Source of the DNA: Nocardia goodfellowii
GTDB lineage: Bacteria; Actinomycetota; Actinomycetes; Mycobacteriales; Mycobacteriaceae
Reading direction: 5' to 3'
DNA length: 64,000 bases
Assembly (NCBI RefSeq): GCF_017875645.1
Contig: NZ_JAGGMR010000001.1
Coordinates: 868,001-932,000 of the forward strand
Shown here: in pieces, positions 22,800 through 30,785 of the stretch
Layout: every line of letters starts with the position of its first letter
Position numbering within the stretch: position 1 is the stretch's first letter
Notes under the pieces: model-generated
The model's input: only the letters and a program-made list of their open reading frames with translations
What the model was told of the DNA's origin: nothing
The model's database searches: none
Program-made: the position numbers and the translations under genes

Positions 22800-23624
22800 T
22801 CAGGCCGGGTCGTTGAGCTGGATGCGGCGCCACGGGCTGGTCGGCCGAGTCCACAGGCGCAGCAGTTCCAATCGGCGATCGACGCCGCCGTTCTTCAGTT
22901 CGGCCAGATCCTCACAGGCCTGCCAGTAGGTCCAGCCGGTCAGGTAGGCGTCGCCGAACTGGCGCCAGTTGCGGTACTTGCGCTGCGCGATGGGCAGCGC
23001 GCGCATCAGATAGGCCCAGGCCACATCGGCTTCCAGATAGCCTGCGGTGAAGGCCATCCGGGCCACCGCCACGACGCGCGCCAGATCCCAGGCGTGGATG
23101 TCGGCGGGCAGCGGCTTGGACAGATGGTCGGTGAAGCCGATCTTGATGGCCTGGGACCAGATGTCGTAGTCGCGGACCAGCGCCTCGGGGTTGTCCATGC
23201 CGCGGAACGAACCCACCTGCCGCAGGAACGCGCGGTGCCGGTCGGCGCGCTCGCCGAAGCGATCCCGCTCGCTGGCGTTGATCGAGGCCATCACCAGCGG
23301 ATGCACCAGCGCGTAGAGCGGGCCGTGCATACCGTCGAGCAGTTGCTCCATCGACGCCTGCGCCTCGGTGCCGTCGGTGATCCCCCAGGCGCCGGTCAGG
23401 GTGTCGATGGCCAGTTCACGGCGGTCGCCGAGCGGATGCTCGCGCTCCGGACCGAGCAGCAGCGCGTCGTGGAAGGCATCCCAGCGCGCCGAATAGAAAC
23501 CGCCGAGCGCGAGGGCGCGCAGCTCGTCATCGGAGACCGCGGCGCCGGACCAGTGGTCCTCTTCCCGCTTGTCGAGCTCCTCGTAGGGGAAGGTTGTCAA
23601 GGTTGGTATCCCGCGGGCAGGCAT
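22800..23624 (-). CDS. DUF1266 domain protein
   Basis: 274 residues. The C-terminal half has the DUF1266 pattern: IHAWDLARVVAVARMAFTAG, then YLEADVAWAYLMRA and YRNWRQFGDAYLTG with conserved Trp and Tyr. The N-terminal half is a helical extension. No signal peptide or catalytic motif. Family function is unknown; in enterobacteria it includes YbeU/YbeR. Confidence 0.8.
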   Translation of the reverse strand: MPARGIPTLTTFPYEELDKREEDHWSGAAVSDDELRALALGGFYSARWDAFHDALLLGPEREHPLGDRRELAIDTLTGAWGITDGTEAQASMEQLLDGMHGPLYALVHPLVMASINASERDRFGERADRHRAFLRQVGSFRGMDNPEALVRDYDIWSQAIKIGFTDHLSKPLPADIHAWDLARVVAVARMAFTAGYLEADVAWAYLMRALPIAQRKYRNWRQFGDAYLTGWTYWQACEDLAELKNGGVDRRLELLRLWTRPTSPWRRIQLNDPA

Positions 23625-23788
23625 AGGTCGATTGTTCCCGAAGTTTCCCCTCGGGGCTCGTCTTATCGAGAATGCGTTGCGTGTGTTCGCCGGGCAATCC
23701 CTACCTGGAGTCTGTACCAGCGCGAGTATTTACCCCATCTTGAATTCTGCCCCTGCCGGATTCGGGTGCAGGGGGCTAATCTGCACGC

Positions 23789-24049
23789 ATGCGTGAAAAC
23801 ATCACCCTCCTCCGTGGCCTGGAACCTGCCGCTACCGAGCAGGAAATCTATGCCGCCGCACTGCAGTACGTGCGCACGGTCGGTGGCGTTTCCGGTTTGA
23901 GCACCACCACCAAGGTGGCCGTCGACAAGGCCGTCGCCGCGATCGCCGCCGCCACCACCCAGTTGCTGGCCGACCTACCCGATACCCGGGTGGCGCCGAC
24001 CACCGAGCCGCCGCTACGCCGGGTCGGTGCGGGCGAAGCGCCGTCCTGA
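23789..24049 (+). CDS. DUF2277 family small protein
   Basis: 86 residues. The start MRENITLLRGLEPAATEQEI is the DUF2277 signature (usually MCRNIxxLRGxEPPAT), here with Glu in place of the usual second Cys/Arg pair. The helical stretch AALQYVRTVGGVSG follows. Family function unknown. Convergent with the PucR gene, whose stop is one base away. Confidence 0.82.
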   Translation: MRENITLLRGLEPAATEQEIYAAALQYVRTVGGVSGLSTTTKVAVDKAVAAIAAATTQLLADLPDTRVAPTTEPPLRRVGAGEAPS

Positions 24050-24050
24050 G

Positions 24051-25373
24051 TCAGGGCAGCGCGCCGGGGCCGTACGCGGCCAGGCAGGCCAGCGCCGTTT
24101 CCAGTGCGAGACTGCGCTCTTCGATCGGATAACCCAGTAGTTCCTCGATCCGCTGGATGCGGTAGCGAACCGTATTCTTGTGGACGCCGAGCAGTTTCGC
24201 CGCCGCCTCCGGGCTGCGGTGACATTGCAGGTAGACGTGCAGTGTCGCGCGCAGGCGCGCGGCGTTGCCGTCCCGGCCCGCCAGCGGGCGCAATTCCCGG
24301 CCGATCAGGCCGCGCATAGCCGCGTCGTCCGCACCGGCGAGGTAGGCGATCTCCACATCCCGGTAGGCGTGCACCCGCGGTCCCCCCGAAGTCGCGCGCT
24401 CGGCGACATTGCGCGCCGCGACCGCTTCCCGATGGCTCGCACGGAAACCCGCGACCTGTGCGCCGGGCACGCCGAAAGCGACCCGCACCGGGGCTTCGAC
24501 CAGGTCGGTCAGAGATGAGAGTCCACCGGGCGCAGCCAGTTTCACGATTCGGTCGGCGTCATCCACACCAGCCCATGCCCACATGCTGCTCGCGCCGGCC
24601 GGCACGGTGAGCAGCCGTGCCGTGCCGAGCGCGCCGGCCAGCCGGGCGGCGACCCGGTCCAGCAACCCGATCGCCTCGCCGTCGCCGGGGATGTCGCCGC
24701 CGGGTTCGTCGGTCCAGAGCACGAACGCCAGGTGCTGGCCGGCCAGCCGGTACCCGAGCCGGATCGAGGCCTGTTCCGTATCCACCGCCGCGCCAACGGA
24801 ATCGATGTCGGCGAGCAACGCGTGCACGGTTTCCGTGCGCCGGTTCAGCGCGGCGCGGAAGACGCGCTCGCGTTCTTCCATGTAGGTGTCGGTGAGCAGT
24901 TCGACCGAGGTGCTCACCCACTTCGAGGACCGCTCGAACAGGCGCAACAGCAGGGCGCGTTCGATGTCGTGAGGCGCCTGCCGCTGGTCGATGGCCTCGG
25001 TCATGTAGTCGAGCACGGCTTCCTGGCCCACGTGATAGACCCGCAGCAGCAACCGCAGTTCGAATCCGCGCCGGGCGATGGTGCGCGCGAAGGCGTGCGC
25101 CTCCTCCGGGATGGCGAATTCGAAGGTGTCGCTGGCCAAGCCGGGCAGCATGGCGCGAGCGTGCGCCCGGGTGCTGGCGGTGAGGTCGCGGCGCATATCG
25201 CGGTCGGCGAGTTCGGGGATGCGCGCGATGATGACGGAGTTGAGCCGGTCGACCAACTGCTCCAGGGATTCCGCGCGCATCGTCTCGTAGACGTAATCGG
25301 CCAGCCAGGCTCGGATTTCTTCACTGTCCGGACCGGGCACCGAGTGCGATCCTGCCACGTCTGCCGCCTCCAT
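24051..25373 (-). CDS. PucR/CdaR-family transcriptional regulator
   Basis: 440 residues. An N-terminal all-helical region (about 20-180, RsbRD-like) is followed by a GGDEF-like middle domain and a C-terminal HTH_30 (PEAAAKLLGVHKNTVRYRIQ, then RIEELLGYPIEE). Divergent from the aldehyde dehydrogenase operon at 25500 with a ~125-base shared promoter, so it is the obvious candidate regulator of that operon (inference). Confidence 0.88.
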   Translation of the reverse strand: MEAADVAGSHSVPGPDSEEIRAWLADYVYETMRAESLEQLVDRLNSVIIARIPELADRDMRRDLTASTRAHARAMLPGLASDTFEFAIPEEAHAFARTIARRGFELRLLLRVYHVGQEAVLDYMTEAIDQRQAPHDIERALLLRLFERSSKWVSTSVELLTDTYMEERERVFRAALNRRTETVHALLADIDSVGAAVDTEQASIRLGYRLAGQHLAFVLWTDEPGGDIPGDGEAIGLLDRVAARLAGALGTARLLTVPAGASSMWAWAGVDDADRIVKLAAPGGLSSLTDLVEAPVRVAFGVPGAQVAGFRASHREAVAARNVAERATSGGPRVHAYRDVEIAYLAGADDAAMRGLIGRELRPLAGRDGNAARLRATLHVYLQCHRSPEAAAKLLGVHKNTVRYRIQRIEELLGYPIEERSLALETALACLAAYGPGALP

Positions 25374-25499
25374 TTGTGCTTCGAATACAAATCAGACCGG
25401 TTCCGTTGACAGATCGGGCCAAGACCGTCTCGCCGAATTGTGTCACGATCATAGACGAGTGAGTTGAAGCACAGTGTGCAGCAGCAGTGGGAGAACAGC

Positions 25500-27101
25500 G
25501 TGACCAATACCGAATCAGCAGCCGGCATCGAGCAGGCGCCCGCCGGTCGAGCGACCTCGAAGGCCGAAGCGCCCGCCGTCATCGAGGTGCGCAATCCCGG
25601 CACCGGCGAACTGGTCGGCACGGTGCCCGCCCAGTCCGCCGACGAGGTCGCCGCCAAGATCCGGGAACTGCGGCTGTACCAGCCGGAATGGGAGGCGCTG
25701 GGCGCGGACGGCCGCAAAGAATGGTTGCTGAAGCTGCAGGACTGGTTGATCGACAACACCGAGCACCTGGCCGACGTGCTGCAGTCGGAAACCTCCAAGC
25801 CGCGCGCCGACGCCCTCATCGATCCGTCGTTCGGCTGCGATCTGATCGGTTACTACGCGCGCCGGGCCGGCGGGTTCCTCACCGACGACCATCCGTCGCC
25901 GCACAGTCCGCTGGCCCGGGTCAAAAAACTCACCGTCACCTACAAGCCGTACCCGGTGGTCGGCGTCATCACCCCGTGGAACTTCCCGCTGGCCATGCCG
26001 ATCATGGACGTGATCCCGGCGCTGGCCGCGGGCGCCGCGGTCATCCTGAAGCCGTCCGAGGTGACGCCGCTGTCGGCGCTCGAATTGGCCCGGGGCTGGG
26101 CCGAAATCGGTGCGCCGCCGGTCTTGGCGGTGGCCACCGGCGCGGGCGAGACCGGCGCCGCGGTGGTCGGCAACGCCGACTACATCCAGTTCACCGGCTC
26201 GACGGCGACCGGCAAGAAGATCGCCGCCGCCTGCGTCGAGCGGCTGGTCCCCTACAGCCTGGAGCTGGGCGGCAAGGATCCCGCGATCGTGCTGGCCGAC
26301 GCCGATATCGATCGGGCCGCGCACGGCATCGCCTTCGGCGGCATGTTCAACGCGGGCCAGGTCTGCATCTCGGTGGAGCGCGTCTACGTGGAAGCGCCGA
26401 TCTACGACGAGTTCGTCGCCAAGCTCACCGCGAACGTGCGGGCGTTGCGCCAGGGCATCGACGGGCGCGAAATCGCCCATGACGTAGGCGCGCTGGCCAA
26501 CGAGAACCAGGTCGCCATCGTGCAGCGGCATGTCGAGGAGGCCGTCGCGGCCGGAGCGAAGGTGCTGACCGGCGGCAAGCGCACCGGGCAGGGCACCTTC
26601 TTCGAGCCGACCGTGCTGGTCGACGTGGATCACTCGATGAGTTGCATCTCCGAGGAGACGTTCGGCCCGACGCTGCCGGTGGTCAAGGTAGCCGACGAAG
26701 CGGAAGCCGTTCGGCTGGCCAATGATTCGATCTACGGCCTGTCGGCCTCGGTGTGGACCGGCGACAAGGAGCGCGGCGAACGCGTCGCCCGCCAGCTGAC
26801 CGCCGGCGCGGTCAACATCAACGACGTCTTCGCCAACCTGTTCAGTTACGCGCTGCCGATGGGCGGCTGGGGACAGTCCGGTGTCGGCGCGCGGTGGGGC
26901 GGCGCGAACGGGGTCCGCAAGTACTGCCGGGCCCAGGCCATCACCAAGCCGATCCTGCCGACTCAGCAGAAGGAACTGTTCTGGTATCCCGCCAAGCCGG
27001 CGAATCTCCTGTTCGCCCTGGGCGCGATGCGGGCCGCGGGCGCGCGCGGCCTGCGCCGGATCGACATTCCCGCCCTGCTGAAACTCAAGGGAGACAAGTA
27101 A
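25500..27101 (+). CDS. NAD(P)-dependent aldehyde dehydrogenase (succinic-semialdehyde type)
   Basis: 533 residues from GTG 25500, chosen because GGGAG lies six bases upstream; a TTG at 25464 is possible. Motifs: PWNFPLAMP, FTGSTATGKKI, catalytic Glu in LELGGKDPA and catalytic Cys in NAGQVCISVERV. A C-terminal extension of ~35 residues follows the usual end. Ends in TAATG, its last base being the first base of the SDR gene, so both are made together. Substrate not determinable. Confidence 0.92.
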   Translation: MTNTESAAGIEQAPAGRATSKAEAPAVIEVRNPGTGELVGTVPAQSADEVAAKIRELRLYQPEWEALGADGRKEWLLKLQDWLIDNTEHLADVLQSETSKPRADALIDPSFGCDLIGYYARRAGGFLTDDHPSPHSPLARVKKLTVTYKPYPVVGVITPWNFPLAMPIMDVIPALAAGAAVILKPSEVTPLSALELARGWAEIGAPPVLAVATGAGETGAAVVGNADYIQFTGSTATGKKIAAACVERLVPYSLELGGKDPAIVLADADIDRAAHGIAFGGMFNAGQVCISVERVYVEAPIYDEFVAKLTANVRALRQGIDGREIAHDVGALANENQVAIVQRHVEEAVAAGAKVLTGGKRTGQGTFFEPTVLVDVDHSMSCISEETFGPTLPVVKVADEAEAVRLANDSIYGLSASVWTGDKERGERVARQLTAGAVNINDVFANLFSYALPMGGWGQSGVGARWGGANGVRKYCRAQAITKPILPTQQKELFWYPAKPANLLFALGAMRAAGARGLRRIDIPALLKLKGDK

Positions 27102-27934
27102 TGCCCGACGCTACGAAAATCCGCGGCAAGGTCGTCGTCATCACCGGCGGCGCACGCGGCATCGGACTGGCCACCGCCACCGCGCTGCAGGCCCTGGGCG
27201 CGAAGATCGCGATCGGCGATGTCGACGAGACCACCGTCAAGGAGTCGGGCGCGGCCCGCGATTTCGACCTGTACGGCAAGCTCGATGTCACCGACGCCGC
27301 TTCGTTCGAGAGTTTTCTCGACGAGGTGGAGCGCACTGTCGGTCCGATCGACGTGCTGATCAACAACGCGGGCATCATGCCGACCGGCAAGCTCGCCGAC
27401 GAGCCGGATCAGATCACCCGCCGGATTCTCGACATCAATGTCTACGGCGTGATCCTCGGTTCCAAGCTGGCGCTGAACCGGATGCTGCCGCGCCGCAGCG
27501 GGCACATCATCAATATCGCGTCGCTGGCCGGCGAGACCCACATTCCCGGCCTGGCCACCTACAACGCGAGCAAGCACGCCGTGCTCGGGTTCACCGACAC
27601 TTTGCGCGAGGAGTACCGGGATACCGGCGTGCACTTCTCCTCGGTCCTGCCGACGCTGACCAATACCGAACTCGGCGCGGGCGTCACCGCGCCGAAGCTG
27701 TTGCGCCCGGCCGAGCCGGAGGAGATCGCGGATGCCATCGCCGAACTGATCGCCGCGCCGAAGTCGAAGGTCCGGGTGACGGCGGTGGCGGGGATCATCT
27801 CGCAGGTGGTCGGGCTGCTGCCGCAGGCGGTGGGTGACGGCATCGCGCGGGCGCTCGGGGCGAGTCACGCGTTCCTCGACGATGTCGATGCCGAGAAGCG
27901 CAAGGCGTACGAGGACCGGGCGCGGAACATCTGA
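27101..27934 (+). CDS. Short-chain dehydrogenase/reductase
   Basis: 277 residues. TGGARGIG cofactor loop, NNAGIMP, catalytic Ser in INIASLAG and YNASK (Tyr-x3-Lys). The C-terminal ~60 residues, with a hydrophobic segment VTAVAGIISQVVGLLPQAVG, suggest membrane association. Coupled to the ALDH gene, so together they could oxidise an alcohol to an acid (inference). ATG preceded by AAGGGAG. Confidence 0.92.
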   Translation: MPDATKIRGKVVVITGGARGIGLATATALQALGAKIAIGDVDETTVKESGAARDFDLYGKLDVTDAASFESFLDEVERTVGPIDVLINNAGIMPTGKLADEPDQITRRILDINVYGVILGSKLALNRMLPRRSGHIINIASLAGETHIPGLATYNASKHAVLGFTDTLREEYRDTGVHFSSVLPTLTNTELGAGVTAPKLLRPAEPEEIADAIAELIAAPKSKVRVTAVAGIISQVVGLLPQAVGDGIARALGASHAFLDDVDAEKRKAYEDRARNI

Positions 27935-27952
27935 GCGCTCGTATTTCGGTAT

Positions 27953-27980
27953 CGGCGGTGGCTCATTCGAGCCACCGCCG
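27953..27980 (+). terminator. Stem-loop terminator after the ALDH/SDR operon
   Basis: Perfect 12-bp stem CGGCGGTGGCTC with loop ATTC, 18 bases after the SDR stop. There is no long T-run, so strength is uncertain. Confidence 0.6.
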
Positions 27981-28064
27981 CACTATTTGTGACTAATCTC
28001 ACAATGTACCAAGGATACTGATTACCGATCGGTCATCGATCGTTCTCCAGCCGGTCACCGAGGC

Positions 28065-28184
28065 TTAGCAGGCGGTCTGCCGCAGTCCCGGCACCGATTC
28101 ATTGCCGCTGGTCAAGCGACCAGCGACGATTTCGCCGGTGCGCCCGGAGGCGAATGCCAGCCATTCGCGGACGCGATGGTGCAT
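28065..28184 (-). CDS. Possible 39-aa small protein, divergent from LysR gene
   Basis: Minus-strand frame ATG to TAA reading MHHRVREWLAFASGRTGEIV and on to a C-terminal Cys. About three quarters of third codon positions are G or C, consistent with coding. No clear ribosome-binding site. It shares a promoter region with the LysR gene and its start lies 9 bases from a palindrome at 28193. It could equally be a gene remnant; I do not recognise it. Confidence 0.3.
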   Translation of the reverse strand: MHHRVREWLAFASGRTGEIVAGRLTSGNESVPGLRQTAC

Positions 28185-28192
28185 ACGACCAG

Positions 28193-28216
28193 GTTAGGGA
28201 ATATGCTGTCCCTAAC
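28193..28216. promoter_or_regulatory. Palindromic operator candidate upstream of LysR gene
   Basis: GTTAGGGA-N8-TCCCTAAC is a perfect 8-bp inverted repeat with an 8-base spacer, ~90 bases before the LysR ATG. The geometry fits a dimeric regulator, perhaps LysR itself. Confidence 0.55.
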
Positions 28217-28304
28217 AAACCTGTCGTTTGTTTTGGTACCCGTATCCGAACTTTCTGGCTTGATAGAGCTAGAAATTCAGGACTGATTCTGATAGCAAGG
28301 GGCT

Positions 28305-29183
28305 ATGGACCCGCATTTGCGCGACCTGCGGTATTTCGTCGCCGTCGCTGAGGAACTGCACTTCACCAACGCGGCACAACGCCTGCACATCGCTCAACCC
28401 ACCCTTTCGCGTCAGATCCGTCAGCTGGAACGCCAGCTCGACGTGGTCCTGTTCGACCGCAATCAGCGCAGTGTCGCGCTGACTGTCGCCGGTAAGGAAC
28501 TGCTCGAAGGCGCCCGTAAAATCCTCGAGCTCTGGGAAGTCACCAACGTCTCCCTGCAGGAAGCGGGCGAGGTGCTGCGCGTCGGCATCCAATCCGCGCT
28601 CGGACGCGGACTGCTCAACGATCTGGAGAGCGCCAGCGGCCATCGGCTGGCCCTGCACGCGGCGTCCTGGACCGACCCGTCCAGCGGACTGTCCGGCCGG
28701 CAGGCCGACTTGGCGCTGGTGTGGTTGCCGCTCCCGGATCAGAATCGCTACCGCTGGCAGGTGCTGCGCACCGAACAGCGCTGGGTCCTGCTGCCGGAGA
28801 GTCACCCGCTGGCCGAACAGGAGAGCATCGCGTTCGCCGATCTGCTGGACGAACCGTTCGTCGCGCTGCCGTCGGAAGCCGGTGCGGTGCGCGACTTCTG
28901 GCTGGGCAACGACGCTCGCAACGGACGCCACGCCAAGATCGGCGCCGAAGCCGCCACCACCGAGGACAAGCTGGAGGCCGTCGGCCTCGGGCTCGGTGTC
29001 TGTCTGCTCGCGGAGAACAATGTGCCGATGTACCGCTGGCCCGGCCTGACGGCGCGACCGGTCACCGGGCTCGCCCCGTGCGAGCTCGCGGTGGCCTGGC
29101 GCGCCGACGACACCCGCCCGACCATCCTGGAATTCGCCGGACGGGCTGTCGCGGGCGGCTTTTCGGCTACCGCCGGGGAGTAA
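28305..29183 (+). CDS. LysR-family transcriptional regulator
   Basis: 292 residues. Classic LysR HTH at the N-terminus (RDLRYFVAVAEELHFTNAAQ, then QPTLSRQIRQLERQL) and a PBP2-like effector domain. ATG has AAGGGG just upstream. The adjacent gene is a convergent amidase-family gene (6-base gap between stops); no divergent enzyme gene is evident, so the target is unclear apart from the small frame at 28065 or itself. Confidence 0.92.
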   Translation: MDPHLRDLRYFVAVAEELHFTNAAQRLHIAQPTLSRQIRQLERQLDVVLFDRNQRSVALTVAGKELLEGARKILELWEVTNVSLQEAGEVLRVGIQSALGRGLLNDLESASGHRLALHAASWTDPSSGLSGRQADLALVWLPLPDQNRYRWQVLRTEQRWVLLPESHPLAEQESIAFADLLDEPFVALPSEAGAVRDFWLGNDARNGRHAKIGAEAATTEDKLEAVGLGLGVCLLAENNVPMYRWPGLTARPVTGLAPCELAVAWRADDTRPTILEFAGRAVAGGFSATAGE

Positions 29184-29188
29184 GCCCG

Positions 29189-30613
29189 TCAGTGCACCGT
29201 GCGCGCCCAGGGGCGTAGTTCTTCCAGTTGCGCCGACAGGCGCAGCAGGGTTGCTTCGCTACCGGGCGGGCCCGCGAGCTGGGCGGCGACCGGGGTATTC
29301 GAGCGGTTGTGCATGCCCATCGGGATCGATGCGGCCGGCCAGCCGACCAGGTTCCAGATCGGGACGAACGGCGAAAAATGAGTGCTGGTCAGCACATTCG
29401 TGAGCCAGCCGCGCATACTCCAGGGCCGCGCCTTCGGTGGCGGGGCGGCCAGCGTCGGCGTGATCACGACGTCGTAGCGTTCGAAGAATTCCAGTAAGCG
29501 CGCCTCGATGCGATCGATTTGCGCGGGGCGGACCAGTCGCAGGCGCTGCACCAGCCTGCCGAGTGCGAGATGCTGGCGGGTCCGCGGCTGTAGTCGTTCC
29601 GGGTGCGTGAGTCGCGCGGCGGACGGAAGCGGGGCGGTCAGCCAGCGCAGCAGCACCGCCGCCAGGGCGCTGCCGTAGGGCAGGGTCGTGAGCTCGACCC
29701 GGTGTCCGGCAGCCGCGGCCACCGCCGCCGCGGTCCGCGCCGCGGTGGCCCATTGCCGGTCGACGCGCAAGAAGCGCAGCGGTGGATCCACGGCAAGGGC
29801 GATACGTAGTCGTCCGGGCGGGTCCACCTCGGCTAGGTTCGGGCGGGCCGCCATTACCGAGAGCATGAGCGCCGCGTCTCCGACAGTCGTTGCGAAGACG
29901 CCGTTTTCGGACATTCCGGACGAGTCGTCCAGATTCGGCACGATGTGCCGACCGGGCTTGAAACCGTAGACGCCGCAGCAGGCGGCGGGAATTCGCACCG
30001 AGCCGAGGCCGTCGATGCCGTGTGCCACCGGGACCAGTCCGGCGGCCACCGCGGCGGCCGCACCGCCCGAGGCTCCGCCCGCGGTGCGCCTGGCATTCCA
30101 CGGATTTCGGGTGATGTGGCCGGCGCCGTCGGTGGTCGCCCACAGGCCCAGCTCCGAAACAGAGGTGAGTCCAACGATGACCGCGCCGGCCGCGCGTAGT
30201 CTCCGGACCACCTGATCGTCGAACCGCGCCGAGGTCTGGTCGACCGCGGCCGAGCCCGCGAGGACGGTCTCGCCCGCCACCGCGAGGGTATGTTCCACCG
30301 CGACGGGCACACCCGCCATCGGCAGTTCTTCCAGATCAGAGCGCTGCTCCAGCTCGGCGGCCTCGGTCTTGGCCTGCTCGGTGCGGATGACGCTGAAGGC
30401 GTTGGTCTTCCGGTTCTGCTCGGAGATTCGCCACAGGGCGGTGTCGACCACCTCGGTGGGCGCCACGGCGCCCTCGTGGATGCCGGCGGCGATGGCCGCG
30501 GCGGGTCCGTTGTTGTCAGGGGAGGGGTTTTCGGCGATGACTTCTTCGGAAGCCACGTTGTCGGCAACCGAGTTGTCCACAATCGCCGTACGCTCGTTGT
30601 GCATGTGTTGCAT
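29189..30613 (-). CDS. Amidase-signature family protein, catalytic residues altered
   Basis: 474 residues from ATG 30613. It aligns over the whole amidase-signature fold: GVPVAVE at 101-107, NPWNARRTAGGASGG at 170-184, DGLGSVRIPA at 201-210, then CGVYGFKPGR. In active members the triad is Lys (in VAVKD), cis-Ser (first Ser of GGSSGG) and nucleophile Ser (in GGSIRIPA). Here they are Glu107, Ala181 and Ser205, so two of three are missing while the fold is kept. It may be inactive or have another role. Divergent from the kinase gene at 30786. Confidence 0.85.
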   Translation of the reverse strand: MQHMHNERTAIVDNSVADNVASEEVIAENPSPDNNGPAAAIAAGIHEGAVAPTEVVDTALWRISEQNRKTNAFSVIRTEQAKTEAAELEQRSDLEELPMAGVPVAVEHTLAVAGETVLAGSAAVDQTSARFDDQVVRRLRAAGAVIVGLTSVSELGLWATTDGAGHITRNPWNARRTAGGASGGAAAAVAAGLVPVAHGIDGLGSVRIPAACCGVYGFKPGRHIVPNLDDSSGMSENGVFATTVGDAALMLSVMAARPNLAEVDPPGRLRIALAVDPPLRFLRVDRQWATAARTAAAVAAAAGHRVELTTLPYGSALAAVLLRWLTAPLPSAARLTHPERLQPRTRQHLALGRLVQRLRLVRPAQIDRIEARLLEFFERYDVVITPTLAAPPPKARPWSMRGWLTNVLTSTHFSPFVPIWNLVGWPAASIPMGMHNRSNTPVAAQLAGPPGSEATLLRLSAQLEELRPWARTVH

Positions 30614-30785
30614 CGCCCCCGTCGCTCGTAGTCGAAATCGGGTGATTGCTTTAGAGCCGCAAGTTATCATTCCGAATACTGCTCGAGGGACGATGACGTC
30701 GGGTGTGGCGGGAGATTTTTCTCCGGCCGCCCACAGACCGAGAGAGCGGACATGTGAACATCCGCCGATCCACTAGGTCAGAAAT

